This document shows positions 17,828-26,791 of a DNA stretch of 37,733 nucleotides, in pieces. Both the position numbers and the translations under genes were made by a program. Source of the DNA: JANQLU01 sp964434955 (GTDB taxonomy: Bacteria; Planctomycetota; Planctomycetia; Pirellulales; Pirellulaceae); contig CAYSXI010000026.1 of assembly GCA_964434955.1 (NCBI GenBank), positions 1-37,733 on the forward strand. The letters run 5' to 3'. The notes beneath the pieces are model-generated. The model was not told where the DNA came from. It made no database searches and saw nothing but the letters and a program-made list of their open reading frames with translations. Each line of letters opens with the position of its first letter. Position 1 is the first letter of the stretch.

Positions 17828-18664
17828 TTAATCGTCTCCATTCTGGGACGCGGATGGGTTATCGGAACCGGATGCGTTTTCAGCTCGCACGCGTTCGATG
17901 TACTTTTCGAACCCGTATTCGCCCATCCAGAATTTGATCATGTTTTCGACACCGCGAGATGTAATCGTGGCACCCGAAAGCGAATCGACTTTGAACATCG
18001 GATCCGATTCCGGAGTGACGACACTGATGCGAACTTTTCCTGTTTCATCACAAATGCATTTGCCCTGAGTCCATTTGGCTTTCCAGGTCGGATTATCGAC
18101 CTCACCGCCGAGACCGGGCGTTTCTTTGTGCTCGTAGTAAGTCAAACCGGCGATGGTCCGCAAATCCGACTTCAAAGCGATAAAGCCTTTCAGCGTGGAC
18201 CAAAGTCCTTTTCCTCGAATCGGGAAGATGTAAAAACTCTCGCCGGAATCATTGGTGTAGATGTAGACGTGAGCCTTGAGCTCAACGTTCTTGATCTGAG
18301 CCAAATCCTCTTTGCTACCCAGTTTCAACCGAAGGCTGTCGTCATTTGACTTGGATGCCTTCACCTGGTCGTACTTGCTGACCTTCTCGGCATCGCCCAG
18401 GGAATCGGTGACGTCTTCCCCTGTTTCCAGCAGGATGATTCGATCGTCGATCTTCGTTTCAAAGATTTCATTGATCCGCTCGACCGTCAAATCCTCCCGC
18501 TTGAAGTCACCGGTGGCCAACAAAATGTTCATTCGTCGGTCATTCAGAACATTGGCATCCTGAATCGGCTTCAGAATCACCGCGGCGCCACTTACCAGCA
18601 GGGAGCATACAAGGCACAGGGCCCCGGCGACGATGAATGTATTGGCGTAGCTGTCTTTATGCAT
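17828..18664 (-). CDS. nqrC: Na+-NQR subunit C, covalent FMN protein
   Basis: 278 residues. One N-terminal membrane helix (about 8-30) precedes a periplasmic domain. The flavinylation motif D-S-L-S-G-A-T (227-233) is canonical, and Thr233 is the predicted site where ApbE attaches FMN by a phosphoester bond. Other family blocks are IFPIRGKGLWSTLKGFIAL and YYEHKETPGLGGEV. The C-terminus ends in a Ser/Asn/Asp-rich tail beyond the FMN domain. Together with NqrB it carries electrons across the membrane side of the enzyme. Confidence 0.98.
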   Translation of the reverse strand: MHKDSYANTFIVAGALCLVCSLLVSGAAVILKPIQDANVLNDRRMNILLATGDFKREDLTVERINEIFETKIDDRIILLETGEDVTDSLGDAEKVSKYDQVKASKSNDDSLRLKLGSKEDLAQIKNVELKAHVYIYTNDSGESFYIFPIRGKGLWSTLKGFIALKSDLRTIAGLTYYEHKETPGLGGEVDNPTWKAKWTQGKCICDETGKVRISVVTPESDPMFKVDSLSGATITSRGVENMIKFWMGEYGFEKYIERVRAENASGSDNPSASQNGDD

Positions 18665-18732
18665 GGCGTTTATCTCAAAAACTGAAAGCCATCTGTTGTT
18701 ATGTCTTCAAACCGTCTTACTGTGTTCAACGT

Positions 18733-20109
18733 CTAACTTTTTTCGTGGCGCGCCAAGCGACGCTTGATGTTGGCCTGCACCACAAAGTAGTCAATCAGTG
18801 GCGCGAATACGTTGCCAAACAGGATGGCCAACATAATGCCCTCGGGGAACGCCGGGTTCATCGACCGCACCAGCACCGTCATGAAACCAATCAGACCTCC
18901 GTAGATCCACTTGCCCGTTTGCGTCATCGACGCGGAAACCGGATCCGTTGCCATGAAAACCGTTCCGAAAGCAAATCCGCCAATCACGAAATGCCACCAA
19001 GGCATGATGTGGAAGGACGTTTCCTCTTTCGGCAAAAAGTCGAGCAGGAACGAGAACGCGGCTGCCCCGATCACGACGCCCGCCATGATTCTCCAGGAAC
19101 CGACTCTCGCCATGATCAGAATCACCGCACCAATCAAACAGCAAAGTGCGGATGTCTCACCCATCGACCCGTGAATGTTGCCAAAGAACGAATCCCACCA
19201 TCCGGACGAACCGGTCGCAATGGACTCGGAATAGTCGGGAACGTTTCCTGAAATACTCTCGACGACTTGAGGAACGGTCCCCGTGACGGTGCCGTCTTCA
19301 TCGGTGGCAATCTTGGCGGATGCAATCGCACCCAAAGCCGTCGGACCACTGTATCCGTCGACCGCCGTCCAAACGTCGCCCGAAATCTGTTTCGGATAGG
19401 CAAAGTACAAAAAGGCTCGAGCCGTCAAAGCCGGGTTGAGGAAGTTCTTCCCTGTCCCGCCGAAGATCTCCTTGCCAATCACCACGCCAAAAACGATCCC
19501 AATGGCAACCTGCCATAGCGGAATCCCAGGAGGCAAAGTCAACGGAAACAACATCCCCGTGACCAAAAATCCTTCATTGATTTCATGTTTTCGAATGACA
19601 CTGAAAATCAATTCGCTGGTGCCACCGGCAGCCATACAAACAAGGTAGACCGGCAAGAAATAAAAGGCACCATGAACAATGTGATTGATGGCGGCAGCTG
19701 GATTCAAAAGATTGTCATACCAAGCCTGATGAGCGGCCTGGGCATGCTCGGATGGATTTGCAGGCAAATCCACGACCCAGTTGTAGGTGATTCCCAGCGT
19801 CTCCATGATCAAGTACCGAATGTTCGACAACTGAGTCGTGTCGATCTCTGTACCACTTAGTTGAATAATCTTGGAAGCCTGAAAGCCCGTGTTGTACATC
19901 GCCATCAAGATGCACGGGATCAATGCGATCACAACCGTGATCATCATCCGCTTCGTATCCAACGAGTCGCGAACATGCGTTTTGCCTTTCGCCGTATCAC
20001 CGGGATTGAACAAAAACGTATCGTTCGCTTCGTAGAGCGGGTACAAAAGCTTCAACGGGCCCTTGGTAAAGAGCGGCTCGATGCTATCTAACAGCTTTCG
20101 TAACAACAT
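18733..20109 (-). CDS. nqrB: Na+-NQR subunit B, membrane FMN protein
   Basis: 458 residues with about ten membrane helices. NqrB is the main membrane subunit and in known enzymes carries covalent FMN, riboflavin and the Na+ path. Family blocks seen: DTKRMMITVVIALIPC, GKEIFGGTGKNFLNPALTARAFLYFAYP, WHFVIGGFAFGTVFMATDPVSAS, and a C-terminus ending in ANIKRRLARH. The predicted FMN site is Thr257 in D-G-Y-S-G-P-T (251-257). Here Pro replaces the Ala of the usual SGAT, while the Asp, Ser, Gly and Thr are kept. A loop of about 60 residues (83-140) between the first helices is rich in polar residues. The gene follows nqrA by nine bases. Confidence 0.97.
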   Translation of the reverse strand: MLLRKLLDSIEPLFTKGPLKLLYPLYEANDTFLFNPGDTAKGKTHVRDSLDTKRMMITVVIALIPCILMAMYNTGFQASKIIQLSGTEIDTTQLSNIRYLIMETLGITYNWVVDLPANPSEHAQAAHQAWYDNLLNPAAAINHIVHGAFYFLPVYLVCMAAGGTSELIFSVIRKHEINEGFLVTGMLFPLTLPPGIPLWQVAIGIVFGVVIGKEIFGGTGKNFLNPALTARAFLYFAYPKQISGDVWTAVDGYSGPTALGAIASAKIATDEDGTVTGTVPQVVESISGNVPDYSESIATGSSGWWDSFFGNIHGSMGETSALCCLIGAVILIMARVGSWRIMAGVVIGAAAFSFLLDFLPKEETSFHIMPWWHFVIGGFAFGTVFMATDPVSASMTQTGKWIYGGLIGFMTVLVRSMNPAFPEGIMLAILFGNVFAPLIDYFVVQANIKRRLARHEKS

Positions 20110-20118
20110 GATTCGTGG

Positions 20119-21522
20119 TTACCCTTCTTTTTCAATGACCGTCAGATTGTCGCGTAAAATGGAGCCGTACTCGTACTTTCCTGGACAAACAAAAGTACAA
20201 AGAGCCAGATCTTCCTCATCCAACTCCAGGCAACCAAGCGCCTGGGCGTCTTCGGTATCTTTGGAAATCAAAGCCCGCAGCAATTGAGTCGGAAGAATAT
20301 CCAGCGGCATCACTCGTTCGTAGGTTTCAATCGGAACCATGGAACGGTAGCTGCCGTTCAAATTGCTCGTCATGTTAAATGTTTTCTTCAGCAACGCACC
20401 GACGTACAGTCGTGTCACCGTAAACTTCTCAACCCCAGGCTTTTGCCACCCCATGAATTCACGGTGGTCGCCTTCTTCGATGACGGACACCTGATTGTGG
20501 TACCGCCCGAGGAAATTAAGGTTTTGTTCGCTTTTGTCACCCGCCAAAACAGAGCCGGAAATAACTCTCACATGGTCCGAACTCAGTTCTCCGGCGACGA
20601 TGTCGTCCAAACAAGCCCCAACGCGCGTTTGGATCAGACGAGGTTTCTTTACCACCGGTCCTGCCAGGGAAATTACCCGACTCGTCATCAAACGGCCAGT
20701 CGCAAACAGGTGCCCAATCGCGATCACGTCCTGGTAGCCAATCGTCCACACCGTCTTGTTTTGATTGACTGGATCCACCAAATGAATATGGGTTCCAGGA
20801 AGCCCTGCAGGGTGGGGGCCCTTGAATTGCTCGTGCTGCACCTTTTCCATGTCCCCGCCAGGAACACGGGATTCCGTTCGAGTGCAAAGATAAATCTTCG
20901 CCTCATGATTTGCCGATGAAGACGTCTTCTCGCCCTCTGCATTCTCCGAGGTCGCTTGGGGAGCTTCCAGCAGATTGGAAAGAACCGAAAGCCCATTCAC
21001 GAAGTGCTCGCGATTTCGGTCAATCACCAACTCCGGCTCCGACGCCAGGGGATTGGTATCCATCGCGTTAACAAAAATGGCTCGTGGAACCGTAAACGGT
21101 ACCGGTGTCTTGCTGTAAGGACGCGTTCGAAAAGCCGTCCAAAGGCCTGACTTCAAAAGGTTTTCGGTGACGGCATGCCCACCAATTCCCTGGAATGAAT
21201 CGAATTGAGGAAAGGTCTCTTCCTCGTCTCCTTCCAAGTCAATAATGATCGAAAGAAACTTACGTTTGTCACCTCGGTTGATCGACCTTACAACTCCCGA
21301 ACCCGGGGATGTGAACAAAACGCCTTCGTTCTTCTTGTCCTCAAACAAAGGCTGCCCAAGTTTGACCTTGTCACCTTCTTTCACCAACATCGTCGGTCGC
21401 ATTCCGTGGTAGTCGTCTGCGATCAACCCAACGGAGGTGACTGCTTTTTCGTTTTGATCAATCGTTTGTTCGGGGGCTCCCGAAATCGGAACGTTTAATC
21501 CTTTTTTGATCACATGGACCAT
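20119..21522 (-). CDS. nqrA: Na+-NQR subunit A
   Basis: 467 residues. NqrA is the soluble cytoplasmic subunit that packs against NqrB and has been linked to quinone binding. The N-terminus MVHVIKKGLNVPISGAPEQ matches the family's start, as do GLIADDYHGMRPTMLVKEGDKVKLGQPLFEDKK, RPYSKTPVP...IFVNAMDTNPLA and the C-terminal GCLELDEEDLALCTFVCPGKYEYGSILRDNL. An insert around 195-205 is Ser/Glu-rich. It is the first gene of nqrABCDEF-apbE. The ATG has only a weak purine stretch ahead of it, and the likely control region is the inverted-repeat-rich DNA at 21598-21697. Confidence 0.97.
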   Translation of the reverse strand: MVHVIKKGLNVPISGAPEQTIDQNEKAVTSVGLIADDYHGMRPTMLVKEGDKVKLGQPLFEDKKNEGVLFTSPGSGVVRSINRGDKRKFLSIIIDLEGDEEETFPQFDSFQGIGGHAVTENLLKSGLWTAFRTRPYSKTPVPFTVPRAIFVNAMDTNPLASEPELVIDRNREHFVNGLSVLSNLLEAPQATSENAEGEKTSSSANHEAKIYLCTRTESRVPGGDMEKVQHEQFKGPHPAGLPGTHIHLVDPVNQNKTVWTIGYQDVIAIGHLFATGRLMTSRVISLAGPVVKKPRLIQTRVGACLDDIVAGELSSDHVRVISGSVLAGDKSEQNLNFLGRYHNQVSVIEEGDHREFMGWQKPGVEKFTVTRLYVGALLKKTFNMTSNLNGSYRSMVPIETYERVMPLDILPTQLLRALISKDTEDAQALGCLELDEEDLALCTFVCPGKYEYGSILRDNLTVIEKEG

Positions 21523-21597
21523 GAGCCCACACTCGCTTTTCTGAAATGACCGAAGGGCGGAGGTACCGACCTAACTCGAACAATATCAACAACTTGC

Positions 21598-21623
21598 GAC
21601 TTCGTGAAAATTTTCACGAAGTC
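21598..21623. promoter_or_regulatory. 26-bp perfect palindrome, probable nqr operator
   Basis: A gap-free perfect palindrome whose left half is GACTTCGTGAAAA. Its centre, GTGA-AAATTT-TCAC, has the two-fold GTGA-N6-TCAC arrangement of Crp/Fnr-family operators. It lies 75 bases upstream of the nqrA start. No T tract follows on either strand, so an intrinsic terminator is unlikely. The perfect symmetry is seen; binding by a Crp-family regulator is inference. Confidence 0.6.
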
Positions 21624-21636
21624 AAAGCAAAAAAAT

Positions 21637-21662
21637 TTGCGAGCAATCAAATGGTCTCGCAA
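21637..21662. repeat. Inverted repeat 2 in nqr leader
   Basis: Arms TTGCGAG (21637-21643) and CTCGCAA (21656-21662), 12 bases apart. It lies next to the palindrome at 21598 and could be an RNA hairpin in the nqr leader or a second operator. Confidence 0.45.
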
Positions 21663-21669
21663 TGTCGCT

Positions 21670-21697
21670 TTGGTGCTATTAATAACGAAAGCACCAA
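21670..21697. repeat. Inverted repeat 3 in nqr leader
   Basis: Perfect 8-base arms TTGGTGCT (21670-21677) and AGCACCAA (21690-21697) around a 12-base AT-rich loop. The three repeats are centred 34-39 bases apart, which suggests an organised control region. Confidence 0.45.
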
Positions 21698-21956
21698 TAC
21701 GTAAATGATAAAGATAACACAGCTTATAGCAACGGGAATCAACGCGATATTCCTTACTTTTTCTGATTCTTCCCGGAATCAAAATACTTCGCCAAAAGTG
21801 AACGATTTTGGTCCAATCGGCGAGATCGAATAAGCAGGGGATACAACGCTCGGGGGTTAAAACGCGGGTGCCAATCCAGCCTAAGCCGGTTTTCCTGCGG
21901 AAATTTGCAGCAATGCTTCCACGCTGACCGCCCAATTATCCTTCATCGGCCGCCGC

Positions 21957-23996
21957 TCAGTCAGAAATAAGCCGATTCTCAATCTTTCGCGCTGCGTTTT
22001 CCAACTTGGCCGCTTGAGCCATCTTTCCAAGATTCCTAAGCATCATTTTTCGACGCGTCGGATTCCAAGCGTAATTCTCATCGTCCAAACGACTCAGCAT
22101 CTTGTCGATGAAGATTTCCGTTGAGCTGGTCGAGTTTCGATCCGGCCGGAAATTTTCAATGAGTTTCGCGACCAAAGCCGGATCGTACACACCAAAGTGC
22201 TTTTCACAATAAAGGAGAATCTCAAAAACCTCGTGCCGGCTGTTCCGTCCCCCCAATCGCATTGCCACGTCCAGTCGGGCCATTTGCTCAACCGGCTCTT
22301 TGTCCCGCAGCGCCGCGAGCGTAAAGCTTCCGTCCCACGTCTTGACCCTCGACAATTTTTCGTCGCTTTCAATCTGTCTCGATTTCGACACAACCTCACC
22401 TTTGGCTGGATTCTCAATCCGAGTCCAATTCAATACACCCGGTAGGTCTTTGCCCAGAAAATCGGCCAGTTGCTCAACCGTCAAGTTTTCATCGTCTTCC
22501 AGTGCGTTGAGCTGACGAATTGCCGCCAGCCTCTTTTCGGGACGACGGACAATTTGACTTCCCTGAAAAACGGCCAAAAGCAGTTTTTGTTTTCGACCAT
22601 CGCGTGCATTGTCCTCGCGTACAAAGGTTTCGGCGATTAGCCCAGGCAACATCCGAGCCGCATAACGGCGATTTTCACCCGCAGCCCGGAATACGACGCG
22701 ATTCGCGCTGGACTCAACGATTCCGATTGGTTCATTCCGACCGACCACCATTAACTCGTTTCCGCCTCCAACTTTCGCTGCGAATGATTCGACGCTTTGC
22801 CAAAACATCTCGTTGTGATCGACGAAATTCAACAAGCGAGTCATGACCAGTTTTTCTGTCGCGGTCTGTTTCATTTTTTGTAGATGAACCATCCACTGAG
22901 TTGCCGAATCAAAATCCCGGAATTCCAAATTGATCAGGACCGACAAAAACCCGAACCGGAATTCATTGGACAACGACTGATAGTCCACTTTTCTGTTCGC
23001 GCTTTTTTGCGACTCGTTTGTTTTGCTGCCATCTTTTGAATTCGGGTCGTTCGAATCTTTGCCGCTGAGCTTTTTTTGATTGGACGATTTGTCATTCGAA
23101 TTACCTTCGTTCTTCTTTGTTTTGCCGCTGCCGACCTTGGAAGGATTCTTTCCGCTATTTTTCTTCTCGCCGTTTTTCTTCTTCTGATTCTCACGGTTTT
23201 GTTTGGGATTCTTCTTTTTCCTGACGTCAGTCGTGTTTTTACTCCCTTTGTCAGGGTCATCGTTGTTGTTCGCCCCGGCCTCGTCGGGCAAGTCCTTGGA
23301 AAGTCCAATCGCTGCTCGAAAACGCGATATTCGGCCCGGATCAGAAAACAACCAAATGCCGAAGCCAATGGTGGCCAACAAGATGATGGCGTGTCCGATC
23401 ATCATCAGCCCACAACCGGAACGCCGTCTTCTTTTGCCGGAGCTTTTCGAGATAAATACGGACCCACCGGCATCTCCGGTATTTTCCGCCTCGAATGCGG
23501 GCACATCGGGAGTCACGTCCGCTGGCGTCCCGGAAGGCAGCGAAGTGCCCGCAGTTGAATGAACCGACACAGGTGGTGCGGCCGGAGATTCGGCGACCGG
23601 TGGAACGTCAGGCGTCAGAGGGATTGCCGAAGGAATTTCCTCAGTAGCGTTTGTGGGAGCCAGGGTTTCGCTCGAAGGCCGATTTTCCCTAGTGGTCTGG
23701 GGTTCCGTAGCAGTCGGAAGGCTGCCCGGGTTCTTGACCGGTGGCAAAGTCCTTTCAAGTCCTTCGACCAATCGCTTCTCCGCCGACTCGATTTCGTCCA
23801 TGACCCGAGTCCAATCCTTGAGCTTGTCTCCGGGGCGAATCGCACGCAGCTTCGCAAGTTGCCGTCGAGCCGAGGCACGAATGTGCTCAATATCTGATTC
23901 CGAGCCGGAAACCCCGAGCAACTCCGCATCCGTTGGCGGCGAAGCATCGGATTCCAAACCTAACCAATCGTTGTAAGGATTAAACTCTGCGGGCAA
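21957..23996 (-). CDS. Planctomycete-type membrane protein with Lys-rich linker
   Basis: 679 residues, TTG start (the only start near the conserved N-terminus). Residues 5-80, with NPYNDWLGLESDASPPTDAELLGV and many helical charged positions, match the N-terminal domain seen in numerous planctomycete proteins (pattern 'NPYxxWLGIxxxxxPPxxYxLLGL'), which resembles a J-like helical domain. A Pro/Thr/Glu-rich stretch (about 85-170) leads to a basic patch KRRRRS and one membrane helix (195-218). A very Lys/Asn/Ser/Gly-rich linker follows (242-336). The C-terminal region (337-679) is mixed alpha-helix, possibly repeat-like, with a short beta block (ELMVVGRNEPIGIVESSANRVVFRAAGENR). Function unknown; such N-termini often occur on signalling or surface proteins. 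It is divergent from the M48 protease gene. Confidence 0.8.
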   Translation of the reverse strand: MPAEFNPYNDWLGLESDASPPTDAELLGVSGSESDIEHIRASARRQLAKLRAIRPGDKLKDWTRVMDEIESAEKRLVEGLERTLPPVKNPGSLPTATEPQTTRENRPSSETLAPTNATEEIPSAIPLTPDVPPVAESPAAPPVSVHSTAGTSLPSGTPADVTPDVPAFEAENTGDAGGSVFISKSSGKRRRRSGCGLMMIGHAIILLATIGFGIWLFSDPGRISRFRAAIGLSKDLPDEAGANNNDDPDKGSKNTTDVRKKKNPKQNRENQKKKNGEKKNSGKNPSKVGSGKTKKNEGNSNDKSSNQKKLSGKDSNDPNSKDGSKTNESQKSANRKVDYQSLSNEFRFGFLSVLINLEFRDFDSATQWMVHLQKMKQTATEKLVMTRLLNFVDHNEMFWQSVESFAAKVGGGNELMVVGRNEPIGIVESSANRVVFRAAGENRRYAARMLPGLIAETFVREDNARDGRKQKLLLAVFQGSQIVRRPEKRLAAIRQLNALEDDENLTVEQLADFLGKDLPGVLNWTRIENPAKGEVVSKSRQIESDEKLSRVKTWDGSFTLAALRDKEPVEQMARLDVAMRLGGRNSRHEVFEILLYCEKHFGVYDPALVAKLIENFRPDRNSTSSTEIFIDKMLSRLDDENYAWNPTRRKMMLRNLGKMAQAAKLENAARKIENRLISD

Positions 23997-24152
23997 TTGC
24001 TTGGCTCCGGAAGATCGGCAAGATCGTCCATGCGATGACGAATAAGCTTGGACCGACTTATTATAGTGAGATATTTGTGGTTATTGAATTGAGACTTTCC
24101 AGCCGCGAGAGTTCCCAATTTTCTTCCTCTTTTCAGGTTTTGGCTCACCTGC

Positions 24153-25136
24153 ATGCCGAGAATCGATCGCGAAACCTACCACGACCATCGTTTCCAAAAC
24201 CGGCTTCAAACGGTGTTGCTGATTGCGACCATGCTGGGACTTTTGGGCCTGCTTGGATGGCTTCTTGGCGGCTGGATCGGATTGGCGATAGGAGCCTTCT
24301 GCTGCCTGGTGGTGTTTTCCTTGAGCCGTCGTGTCTCTCCCCGCTTGGTCCTCCGCGTCTATCGGGCTCAAAAGATTCGCTTTGAAGACGCGCCCCAATT
24401 GATGACGATGTTTCAGCAGCTGGCTGAGCGCGCCGAATTGAATCCTGCGCCCGACTTGTATTACATTCGCTCGCGAAATCCGAACGCCTTTGCTGTAGGA
24501 ATGGAAGGCAATTCTGCGGTTGCGATCACCGATGGAATCATGCGGTTGATGAACGCACGTGAAATGGCTGGTATCCTGGCCCACGAAATCGCCCACATTC
24601 AGAACCAGGACACGCGTGTGATGGCGATCGCGGATAGCGTCTCGCGCATCGTTGGCTGGCTTTCTCAACTCGCTTTTTTGATGTTGTTTGTCGGACTCCC
24701 GATTGCGTGCATGGGATTTTTCTCCATTCGCATGGCGTTTGCAACAATCCTTTTGTTATTTGCACCCGTGTTCATGAATTTGCTCCAACTCGCACTTTCG
24801 CGGTCCCGGGAATTTGATGCGGACGTCGTCTCGGCCCATTTGACTTTGGACCCGCGTGGTCTGGCGTCCGCGCTGGCCAAACTGGATCGCTTACGTCCAA
24901 GAAGTTTGTTTGATTTATTTTTTCCCGGACGTCGCGCTCCGGAACCCGCGGTCCTCCGCACGCATCCGGCCACGAAGGAACGGGTTGAGCGGCTTTTGAA
25001 ACTGGAAGAAAAATCAACGGAAATTGAATTCGTCGGCCCCGTAACTTCGACCGAACCGCGAAAACAACACCTGCCTCCGCGCATGGCTCGCCATCGGCCG
25101 CGTCCCCGAATTCATCGCAACGGCATTTGGTACTAG
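24153..25136 (+). CDS. M48-family membrane zinc metalloprotease (HtpX-like)
   Basis: 327 residues. Two membrane helices near the N-terminus (about 19-38 and 40-57) and one or two more after the catalytic helix (168-212) give the HtpX layout. The zinc site is complete: HEIAH (144-148) with catalytic Glu145, and the third ligand Glu220 in SRSREFDAD. NPNAFAVGMEGNSAVAITDGIMRLM is the conserved substrate-strand block. HtpX-type enzymes cleave damaged or misfolded membrane proteins with the active site on the cytoplasmic face. The C-terminal region holds THPATKERVERL, the usual M48 end, then a basic tail. No partner protease gene lies nearby. Confidence 0.93.
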   Translation: MPRIDRETYHDHRFQNRLQTVLLIATMLGLLGLLGWLLGGWIGLAIGAFCCLVVFSLSRRVSPRLVLRVYRAQKIRFEDAPQLMTMFQQLAERAELNPAPDLYYIRSRNPNAFAVGMEGNSAVAITDGIMRLMNAREMAGILAHEIAHIQNQDTRVMAIADSVSRIVGWLSQLAFLMLFVGLPIACMGFFSIRMAFATILLLFAPVFMNLLQLALSRSREFDADVVSAHLTLDPRGLASALAKLDRLRPRSLFDLFFPGRRAPEPAVLRTHPATKERVERLLKLEEKSTEIEFVGPVTSTEPRKQHLPPRMARHRPRPRIHRNGIWY

Positions 25137-25255
25137 CGCATCGCCTATCGACGATTGTCGAGCTGATTCGCAAACCGTCATGCGATTGCGATACAATCAA
25201 GTGACCGAAATTTCGACGCCGTCCACAAGCTGACATTTCACAAACGGAGTTTTCG

Positions 25256-26692
25256 ATGATTGGTTGGAGTTCTTTGCTTCGCGTGGCCGCGGTTTTCATC
25301 ATCAGCTTGTTGTTTCAAAACGCGGCGTGGTCTCAGGACTCCAACCGGGCGGCAGACGACCCAAAAACCTGGAGCGAAGAAGCCTGGGCAAGCCAATTCA
25401 AAAACGGTTCTAGCCGTGCCCAATGGCTCACGCTTGGCAAGTCGCTGCAGAAACTGGAAGGCTCAAAAGACCTCGACCTGATTCGAAAGCACTGGTCGGA
25501 ACTTGGAATCGACGCCAAGTGCTTTTTGCTCCAAGCGTACACGCCATCACAAAATGGCTCGCTGCCGATCGACCAGGACGTCTTTCAACTGCTTCGACTT
25601 GCTTATTCCGACGAAGACCGGAAAGTTGTCAAACAAGCCGCAAATTTGATTGATGCGTTTGCACTTGCGGCAATCTCCACCGATGCGAAATCACTTGCAC
25701 GATGGATCAAAAAATGGAAGGGCAAGACGGCCGACGAAATTATCCGTGCCCGCTGCAAATACATGGCATCGGAGTTTGAGGACTTTGGCCGCTTCGATGT
25801 TCGAGACCATCTTGCGGACCTTCTGGTATCGACGCCTCTGGTTGGGAGCTGCAATGCTTTGCGTGGACACTGTCAAATGGCGGGAATCACCAAGCGAATT
25901 GAACAATGGAAAGCCAAAGGCTGGATGGACGGTGAAGAAAAGGCGCGTGATCTCATTGCCACGGCCTTCGCCCATCCTGTTGATGACGGACCTGCAATCG
26001 CCGGAATGCTTCAAGTTGGCGATGACAAAAAAATGAGGTACTTCCTTTATGGGCTTCGTGACAAAGCCGACGCGCCGAAGGAAGGTTACAAGATTTGTTT
26101 TATCCTTCCGGGCGGCGATGGAAGCGCTGACTTCCGAGGTTTTTGCAAAACCATTCACGAGAACCAGGTACCCAAGGGCTATTTGACCGTCCAGCTTGTG
26201 GCCCCTGTCTGGAGCGAAAAAGTACGCGTCGTTTGGCCGACGGAATCACTCAACCCGGCCAAAGCCCGATTCACCACCGAAGAATTTCTGACATCCGTTT
26301 TGGCCGACGTTTCCAAAAAAGCCAAGGTCAACAAGCAGTTTGTGATTGCGATGGGATGGTCCTCCGGGGGTCCACCAATTTATCGCATTGCAACTCAGAA
26401 AAACTCTCCCCTCAAGGGGATCATGCCGGTGATGAGTGTGTTCAGCAATCTTGGTCTGGATGATCTATCGGAGACAAAAGGCAAACCGTTTTTCATTCTT
26501 CATTCGCCCGAAGATTGGATCAAAATGGATCAACATGCCGAGGTTGCCGAAAAGCAACTGAAAGCCGCCGGAGCTCGAGTCGAACTCCAATCCTACGAAG
26601 GCGGGCATGGTTGGCGAGGCGACTCCATCAAGAAGATCGGCGTTGGGCTAAAATGGATTGATCAACAACTGAAGGAATCTGCCGAGCGCTAG
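25256..26692 (+). CDS. Secreted alpha/beta hydrolase (esterase-like)
   Basis: 478 residues. A signal peptide (1-26, MIGWSSLLRVAAVFIISLLFQNAAWSQ) predicts export. Residues 30-245 are a charged helical region without a recognised domain, possibly repeats. Residues 265-478 form an alpha/beta-hydrolase domain: CFILPGGDGSADFRGFC (oxyanion strand), nucleophile elbow G-W-S-S-G (367-371, Ser369), FILHSPEDWIKMDQ with the probable acid Asp420 (or Glu419), and EGGHGWRGD with catalytic His451. This arrangement is that of dienelactone-hydrolase or polyhydroxybutyrate-depolymerase-like esterases. The substrate is unknown. The gene stands alone between the M48 protease and the propeller-like protein, all on the plus strand with 100-120 base spacers. 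Confidence 0.82.
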   Translation: MIGWSSLLRVAAVFIISLLFQNAAWSQDSNRAADDPKTWSEEAWASQFKNGSSRAQWLTLGKSLQKLEGSKDLDLIRKHWSELGIDAKCFLLQAYTPSQNGSLPIDQDVFQLLRLAYSDEDRKVVKQAANLIDAFALAAISTDAKSLARWIKKWKGKTADEIIRARCKYMASEFEDFGRFDVRDHLADLLVSTPLVGSCNALRGHCQMAGITKRIEQWKAKGWMDGEEKARDLIATAFAHPVDDGPAIAGMLQVGDDKKMRYFLYGLRDKADAPKEGYKICFILPGGDGSADFRGFCKTIHENQVPKGYLTVQLVAPVWSEKVRVVWPTESLNPAKARFTTEEFLTSVLADVSKKAKVNKQFVIAMGWSSGGPPIYRIATQKNSPLKGIMPVMSVFSNLGLDDLSETKGKPFFILHSPEDWIKMDQHAEVAEKQLKAAGARVELQSYEGGHGWRGDSIKKIGVGLKWIDQQLKESAER

Positions 26693-26791
26693 GATCGTGT
26701 TCATTGCAAACTGGAAACGTGCGTCAACCATCCGCTCCGCACGCAAAAACCGCAACTCTTTTTAACTCAATCCCAGTCATTCGCATCGCAA

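Larger units (their letters stand above)
21523..21956. other. 434-base intergenic region upstream of nqrA
   Basis: AT-rich spacer between the Lys-rich-linker gene and the nqr operon, both on the minus strand. No convincing gene: one 141-codon open frame crosses it but has random composition and runs into nqrA. It carries three inverted repeats (described separately) in the 100 bases centred at 21650. This should be the nqr promoter and leader region. Confidence 0.6.

Noticed and set aside
21598..21623. Palindrome as an intrinsic terminator of the upstream gene
   Set aside because: No T tract follows on either strand and the core is AT-rich; an operator fits better.
21510..21935. 141-codon minus-strand open frame upstream of nqrA
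   Set aside because: Composition looks random, it runs into the nqrA start and covers the inverted repeats; better explained as regulatory spacer.
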